DNA from: Demequina silvatica
Lineage (GTDB): Bacteria; Actinomycetota; Actinomycetes; Actinomycetales; Demequinaceae
Reading direction: 5' to 3'
DNA length: 64,000 nucleotides
Assembly (NCBI RefSeq): GCF_000971215.1
Contig: NZ_BBMA01000002.1
Location: forward strand, 665,111-729,110
Part shown: positions 60,385-64,000 of the stretch, piece by piece
Numbering within the stretch: position 1 is the stretch's first letter
How the letters are laid out: every line of letters begins with the position of its first letter
Position numbers and translations under genes: made by a program
The notes under the pieces: model-generated
The model's input: the letters and a program-made list of their open reading frames with translations, nothing else
Databases searched by the model: none
What the model was told of the DNA's origin: nothing

Positions 60385-60813
60385 GTGATCTACGTCGACG
60401 GCACCGGTCTGTGCCGGTTCCTGCCCGGCGTGCGGTTCTTCGACGAGTTCAACGACTTCGCGGTGCCACGGATCCACGAGCTCGCGACCACCCAGCTCGG
60501 GTTCACCGAGCTGCGCCAGGCCGCGGAGCTGTACCCGCGCGAGCAGAAGGCCAAGGCCTTCGACGTGGTGGAGATGGTGCGCGGCTCCATCCCGGTGATC
60601 CGCTTCTCCGAGCACAACATGTCCGTGTCGACCCACGCGGTCGCGGTGCTCAAGCCCTTCGCGGCGCTGCACCTGGGCGCGGCGGTCGCGCACCCGCAGA
60701 TCCACGCGATCCTCACCTACGACGTCGAGCTCGCCCGCGCCGCCGAGCTCTACGAGCTCCAGGTGCTGAGCCCGGGCCTCGCTCCGGGCTGGCACAATAC
60801 AACCGGCGCGTGA
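60385..60813 (+). CDS. Hypothetical protein, unknown family
   Basis: 142 residues from GTG 60385, which sits six bases after TACCCT (leaderless). The sequence is globular and soluble with mixed alpha/beta character, no Cys-rich or membrane part: VIYVDGTGLCRFLPGVRFFD at the start, HNMSVSTHAVAVLKPFAALH in the middle, ILTYDVELARAAELYELQVL near the end. I do not recognise the family. It stands between the conservon terminator and two tRNA-Ser genes. Coding bias is normal for the region, which supports a real gene. Confidence 0.65.
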   Translation: MIYVDGTGLCRFLPGVRFFDEFNDFAVPRIHELATTQLGFTELRQAAELYPREQKAKAFDVVEMVRGSIPVIRFSEHNMSVSTHAVAVLKPFAALHLGAAVAHPQIHAILTYDVELARAAELYELQVLSPGLAPGWHNTTGA

Positions 60814-60837
60814 CCGTTCCCGGCTCGCACGCGTCGA

Positions 60838-60925
60838 GGAGAGTTGACCGAGCGGCCGAAGGTGACGGTCTTGAAAACCGTTGAGGCGTAACCCGTCTCC
60901 GTGGGTTCGAATCCCACACTCTCCG
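60838..60925 (+). tRNA. tRNA-Ser (anticodon TGA)
   Basis: Acceptor arms GGAGAGT/ACTCTCC, anticodon loop CTTGAAA (TGA), a long class II variable arm and the T-loop GTTCGAATC. Discriminator G. CCA is not encoded. Confidence 0.95.
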
Positions 60926-60963
60926 CCGCGTGGCGGATTTTGCTCCCGTCGCCGTGCGCCCGC

Positions 60964-60969
60964 TATCCT
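60964..60969 (+). promoter_or_regulatory. -10 box (TATCCT) for the second tRNA-Ser
   Basis: TATCCT ends ten bases before the tRNA 5' end. Indicates that the two tRNA-Ser genes can be transcribed separately. Confidence 0.5.
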
Positions 60970-60979
60970 GGGCACCCTT

Positions 60980-61071
60980 GGAGACGTCGCATAGTCAGGT
61001 CTAGTGCGCGGTCCTGCTAAGACCGTGAGGGGCTTATACCCCCTCCGTGGGTTCAAATCCCACCGTCTCCG
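60980..61071 (+). tRNA. tRNA-Ser (anticodon GCT)
   Basis: Acceptor arms GGAGACG/CGTCTCC, anticodon loop CTGCTAA (GCT), long variable arm, T-loop GTTCAAATC. Discriminator G, CCA not encoded. Confidence 0.95.
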
Positions 61072-61079
61072 CTCTCGGG

Positions 61080-61109
61080 AAGGCCCCGGCGCTCACGCGT
61101 CGGGGCCTT
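61080..61109 (+). terminator. tRNA-Ser terminator
   Basis: AAGGCCCCG and CGGGGCCTT arms (9 bp) followed by TCT, directly after the tRNA. A full-length dispersed repeat (61117-61127) follows. Confidence 0.8.
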
Positions 61110-61131
61110 TCTGCTGGGGACGATGCGCGGG

Positions 61132-61791
61132 TCACGCGGGCGCCGCGGCCTGCGGGACCCGGATGGGCCGGGCGGGTTCGAGCGGCTCGTGGAGGTAGCG
61201 GTCGAGGAAGCCGCGCAGCAGGCCCTCGACGTCGATCGCGTCGCGCTCCAGGAGCCACTGGATCTGGAGACCGTCGAGCAGCGCGATCGCCTGCGCGGCG
61301 ACGTCCATGGGGTCGCAGCGGCGCTTGAGCTCGCCCTCCTCCTCGAGCTCGCGCAGCGCGTCGACCAGGAGTCCGCGCAGCCAGGCGTAGCGGGCGCGGA
61401 AGTACTCGTGGCCCGGGTGGTCCGGAGCGGTCGAGGCGGTCGCGAGGGTGGAGAAGAGCTCCAGCGTGCCGGGCGTCTCGGTGCCGAAGCGGGCGATGTC
61501 GATGAAGGCCTGGAGCAGCCCGCGGCCGTCTCGCGGCGTATCGGGGAGCAGGTCGATGCCCAGGTCGTCGCGCAGGCGCAGGGCGTCGACCAGGAGCTCG
61601 CGTTCGTCAGGGTAGGTGCGCCGCAGGTCGTCGAGCGTGAGGCCGGCCGCGGCGGCGACCCGCTCGGCGGAGCCGTCGCGCCAGCCGCTGACGCGGATCT
61701 CGTCGAGCGCCGCGGCCGCGAGCGCGCGCTCGTCGAGCTCGAGCCGGAGGCGTCCCCCGGCGGGTCCCTGGATGCCGGTCTCGTGCGTCAT
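61132..61791 (-). CDS. TetR-family transcriptional regulator
   Basis: 219 residues from ATG 61791 (GAGGCGG upstream). N-terminal helix-turn-helix: ALAAAALDEIRVSGWRDGSAERVAAAAGLTLDDLRRTYPDERELLVDAL, looser than usual for TetR but with the right spacing. The C-terminal part (FGTETPGTLELFSTLATA ... ARYAWLRGLLVDALRELEEEGEL ... AIALLDGLQIQWLLE) resembles the BetI/TetR_C_6 ligand-binding domain. Target and inducer unknown. The adjacent epimerase gene is transcribed the same way, 99 bases upstream of it. Confidence 0.85.
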   Translation of the reverse strand: MTHETGIQGPAGGRLRLELDERALAAAALDEIRVSGWRDGSAERVAAAAGLTLDDLRRTYPDERELLVDALRLRDDLGIDLLPDTPRDGRGLLQAFIDIARFGTETPGTLELFSTLATASTAPDHPGHEYFRARYAWLRGLLVDALRELEEEGELKRRCDPMDVAAQAIALLDGLQIQWLLERDAIDVEGLLRGFLDRYLHEPLEPARPIRVPQAAAPA

Positions 61792-61890
61792 CGCCGCCTC
61801 CCGAACGTCGTCGTCCCGGTCCTTCGACTGTAGACCCGCGTCAAGGCGCGCGCCGCGCGGCGGCACGCTGGGTGCGTCAGGCTGCGGGCG

Positions 61891-62877
61891 TCAGGTCGCG
61901 GGGACGGCGGCGCGGTGCCAGGCGACGGTGGCGGCCAGGCCCTCGTCGAGCGACGTCGATGCGGTCCACCCGAGCACGGACTCCGCGCGCGACACCTCGA
62001 GGCGCTTCTGGCGCACCGGGCCGGTGCGGACGCCGCGGAACTGCGGCTCGCGCGCGGTGCCGTCGAAGGCGAGGCTCAGGCGCTCGGCGACGTCGCGCAC
62101 CGAGGTGAGCGTCGCGGTGCCGAAGTTGAAGGCGGTCGACTCTCCGCCGCGGGCGAGGTGCTCGGCGGCGCTCATGTAGGCGCGCGCCATGTCGCCCACG
62201 TAGAGGAAGTCCAGGCGGGTCGAGCCGTCGTCGCGGTCGCCGAAGTCGTACTCCGCGCCCGAGGCGAGCTGCGACAGCGCCCGGGGCACCAGCCGCGACT
62301 CGTGACGGTCCCCGGGGCCGTAGGTGTTCATGAAGCGACACGAGGCGTGCGGGATCCCGAAGGCCTTGCCGTAGCCCCGCAGGATCATCTCGGCGGCCAC
62401 CTTCGACGGGCCGTAGAGGTTCGACGCGGGACCGGGCTCCTGAGTCTCCGGGATGGGCGCCGGATCGAAGTTGTCGCCGTAGTACGCGCCGCTCGAGGCG
62501 TTCACGAACAGCGGCGTGTTGGGCGCGATCCGCACCGCCTCGAGCAGGGTCGCGGTGCCGCGCACGTTGGTGTCCACCACCGCCTCGGGATCGCGGATGC
62601 TGTTGATCACGATCGGGTCGGCGGCGAGGTGGAACACCACGTCGAAGCCGCCGGCGCCCACCAGCTCCTTGGTGAGCGCGCCGTCGCGCAGGTCGCCCAG
62701 CACGAAGGTGATGGCGTCCTCGACGCCCATGTCCTCGAGGGGCTTGCCCTCGATCGGTTCGCGATCGATCACGGTCACCCGTGCGCCGCGTTCGACCAGC
62801 TCGGCGACCAGATGGCTGCCTCCGAAACCTGCGCCGCCCGTCACCAGGCACGTACGCCCCTGCCACATGTCGGTCAT
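61891..62877 (-). CDS. NAD-dependent epimerase/dehydratase (extended SDR)
   Basis: 328 residues from ATG 62877. Another ATG at 62868 is possible. Extended SDR features: nucleotide-binding LVTGGAGFGGSHLV, VFHLAADPIV, NASSGAYYGD, the catalytic YxxxK in NLYGPSKVAAE and the family RFMNTYGPGDR. It would act on a nucleotide-sugar (UDP- or GDP-hexose), for example as epimerase or dehydratase. The exact reaction is not set by sequence. Isolated from other polysaccharide genes here. Confidence 0.92.
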   Translation of the reverse strand: MTDMWQGRTCLVTGGAGFGGSHLVAELVERGARVTVIDREPIEGKPLEDMGVEDAITFVLGDLRDGALTKELVGAGGFDVVFHLAADPIVINSIRDPEAVVDTNVRGTATLLEAVRIAPNTPLFVNASSGAYYGDNFDPAPIPETQEPGPASNLYGPSKVAAEMILRGYGKAFGIPHASCRFMNTYGPGDRHESRLVPRALSQLASGAEYDFGDRDDGSTRLDFLYVGDMARAYMSAAEHLARGGESTAFNFGTATLTSVRDVAERLSLAFDGTAREPQFRGVRTGPVRQKRLEVSRAESVLGWTASTSLDEGLAATVAWHRAAVPAT

Positions 62878-63071
62878 CTCCAGCCCCCCTCGAGATCCCC
62901 CGCGACCAGACATCGGGAACCTGCCATGCGGCCCTCCCCGACCCCCCGATCATGCCGCGCGGGGGTGTACCTTGTGAAGTGGTTTGAGGGTATTTGTGCC
63001 GTTGAACAGGGAATTCGCGTGGCGCCACGGGCCTGCCAGGGGGCATGGTCAGCGGTGCTCCGCGAAGCCTG

Positions 63072-63077
63072 TATAGT
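63072..63077 (+). promoter_or_regulatory. -10 box (TATAGT) for tRNA-Arg
   Basis: TATAGT 24 bases upstream of the mature tRNA-Arg 5' end, close to the general consensus TATAAT and so a strong promoter element. No clear -35. Confidence 0.6.
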
Positions 63078-63101
63078 TGTGTCTCGGCCCGCGAGGGTCA
63101 C

Positions 63102-63177
63102 GCGCCCGTAGCTCAACGGATAGAGCATCTGACTACGGATCAGAAGGTTGGGGGTTCGAATCCCTCCGGGCGCGCCA
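63102..63177 (+). tRNA. tRNA-Arg (anticodon ACG)
   Basis: Acceptor arms GCGCCCG/CGGGCGC, D-loop AGCTCAACGGATAGAGC, anticodon loop CTACGGA (ACG), T-loop GTTCGAATC, discriminator G with an encoded CCA. A deaminated A34 would read CGU/CGC/CGA. Confidence 0.97.
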
Positions 63178-63244
63178 GACATCGAGGCCGGACCGCATGG
63201 TCCGGCCTTCGTCGTATCCGGAGTGCGCGTGCCACCATGGTCGG

Positions 63245-63793
63245 ATGCGCGACCCGCAGCCTTCCGACCCGCAGCTGGCGGCGGCGCGCTACGCCGCCGA
63301 GCATGACGGCGACGCGGATCCCGCCGAGCCCGTCGACATCGCGAGCCGTGCCGCGGACCACGAGCGTCGCGCACGCGAGGAACGCCTCGCCGAGCGGCGG
63401 AGACGGGACAAGGCCGAGACTCAGCACCTCTGGGTCGAGCGCCAGATCCTCGACGCCCAGCGGCGCGGCGACTTCGACGACCTGCCCCTCGCGGGCAAGC
63501 CCATCCCGGGCCTGACCAGCAACGATCCCGACTGGTGGACCAAGGCGCTGGTGGAGCGCGAGCAGCTGTCCGGGCTCGCGCCCGAGTCCGTGCTGCTGCG
63601 CCGCGAGGACGGGGCCCTGGACGCGCGCCTCGACGCCATGTGGGACGAGGCGGAGGTCCGCGACGCCCTCGCCGAGTTCAACGCGCGCGTCATCACCGCC
63701 CGCGCCCGACCGGTCGACGGGCCGCCGCTCGTCACCCCCACGCGGGACGTCGAGGCGGAGGTGCGTCGTTGGCGCGCACGGCGCCGGGGCTGA
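63245..63793 (+). CDS. DUF1992 (DnaJC28-like) protein
   Basis: 182 residues. The DUF1992 core is visible: VERQILDAQRRGDFDDLPLAGKPIPGL followed by DWWTKALVEREQLSGLAPESVLLRRE. The first 60 residues are polar and charged, with a Glu/Arg-rich coiled coil (DHERRAREERLAERRRRDK). This domain is shared with the human DNAJC28 C-terminus, function unknown. Start ATG 63245. A longer frame upstream would run through the tRNA-Arg gene and is rejected. Confidence 0.88.
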   Translation: MRDPQPSDPQLAAARYAAEHDGDADPAEPVDIASRAADHERRAREERLAERRRRDKAETQHLWVERQILDAQRRGDFDDLPLAGKPIPGLTSNDPDWWTKALVEREQLSGLAPESVLLRREDGALDARLDAMWDEAEVRDALAEFNARVITARARPVDGPPLVTPTRDVEAEVRRWRARRRG

Positions 63794-63821
63794 GCGCGCG
63801 TGGCGGAGGCTCCATCACCCC

Positions 63822-63847
63822 CGCTAACGCCGCAAATTGCGCTAGCG
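63822..63847. promoter_or_regulatory. Compound inverted repeat overlapping a promoter -10
   Basis: CGCTAACGC and GCGCTAGCG form near-perfect 9-base arms around CGCAAATT, and the centre GCAAATTGC is itself palindromic. A TAGCGT hexamer (63843-63848) at its right arm may be the -10 of the gene starting at 63897. Suggests an operator. Confidence 0.45.
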
Positions 63848-63896
63848 TCTGAGGTGTCAGCCCGGACATGGGGTCCGGCTGCAGAAAGGCCCCGCG

Positions 63897-64000
63897 ATGG
63901 ACTTCTTCGCCAACTTCTTCAACATCCTGCTGTGGTCCCTGTGGTTCTTCATCTGGATCTCGTTCATCTTCCTCGTCATCCGGTTCGTCATCGACGTGTT
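63897..64000 (+). CDS. Small membrane protein (3' partial), SHOCT/PLDN-type N-terminus
   Basis: Only the first 34 residues are inside the window: a short polar start (MDFFANFFN) and a long Phe/Trp/Leu-rich helix (ILLWSLWFFIWISFIFLVIR). Such starts are typical of SHOCT-domain or phospholipase-D-nuclease-N-terminal-like small proteins of actinobacteria. The assignment cannot be confirmed without the rest. GAAAGG Shine-Dalgarno 10 bases before ATG 63897. Confidence 0.6.
   Translation, partial: MDFFANFFNILLWSLWFFIWISFIFLVIRFVIDV

Overview
The window is a very GC-rich (clearly above 70% by eye), gene-dense stretch of a chromosome from an actinobacterium. Support for this comes from GTG/ATG starts with ATGA/GTGA overlaps, TANNNT -10 boxes lying 6-7 bases upstream of start codons (leaderless genes), a four-gene conservon (sensor kinase, roadblock, DUF742, GTPase), an FHA/PP2C/MoxR/DUF58 operon, and a DtpA-type DyP peroxidase next to a PCuAC chaperone. 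A member of Micrococcales (Demequina/Cellulomonas-like) fits best, but genus is not resolvable from the sequence alone. I see no prophage, IS element, CRISPR array or plasmid genes. This is ordinary vertically inherited chromosome with a few accessory genes (an orphan AbiEi-like protein and a lone type IV pilin).

Layout. 1-13.8 kb: a seven-gene operon coding a giant Ig/cadherin-like surface protein (5' end outside the window), MoxR ATPase, DUF58 protein, a membrane pseudo-transglutaminase, an FHA protein, PP2C phosphatase and a tail-anchored protein. 13.8-21.2 kb: one-carbon and methionine metabolism (gcvT, gcvH, metF, metE) with a Nudix hydrolase, Tag glycosylase, OsmC and a GNAT. 21.2-29 kb: mostly minus-strand genes for a pilin, VOC protein, MFS exporter, a KhtT/KhtU-type K+/H+ antiporter, a lipoprotein, a degenerate APH-fold protein and GNATs. 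29-34 kb: an iron-boxed siderophore-interacting protein, an intact APH-family kinase with an RBBP9-like hydrolase, then a copper/peroxidase operon. 34-43 kb: methyltransferase, MalY/PatB lyase, SRPBCC protein, TerC behind a yybP-ykoY (Mn2+) riboswitch, an ATP-grasp ligase, a secreted protein, a two-component system and a VanZ-RDD fusion. 43-53.9 kb: a second MFS paralogue, LppM, phosphoglucomutase, GT2, prephenate dehydratase, lipid kinase, serS, a HAD phosphatase and a quinone reductase. 54-60.3 kb: the conservon. 60.3-64 kb: an unknown protein, two tRNA-Ser, TetR, an NAD-dependent epimerase, tRNA-Arg, a DUF1992 protein and the start of a small membrane protein.

Most striking signal. The 10-mer GGACGATGCG (extended form close to GGGGACGATGCGCGGGCCGG) occurs 30 times in 64 kb, 14 on one strand and 16 on the other. 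A rough zero-order estimate gives well under one expected. It is found between genes, over start codons, within genes (usually read as Asp-Asp-Ala, Ala-Ser-Ser or Arg-Ile-Val), and once as an inverted pair forming a terminator-like hairpin. Density, strand balance and hairpin use resemble the DNA uptake sequences of Neisseria and Haemophilus, which would be new for Actinobacteria. A protein-binding or methylation site is the main alternative.

Other points of interest: a pseudokinase beside its intact paralogue, a transglutaminase fold lacking Cys and His, a Mn2+ riboswitch with a visible SD-sequestering switch, a triple 14-bp repeat at the terC promoter, and an inverted repeat of about 40 bp upstream of the AbiEi-like gene.
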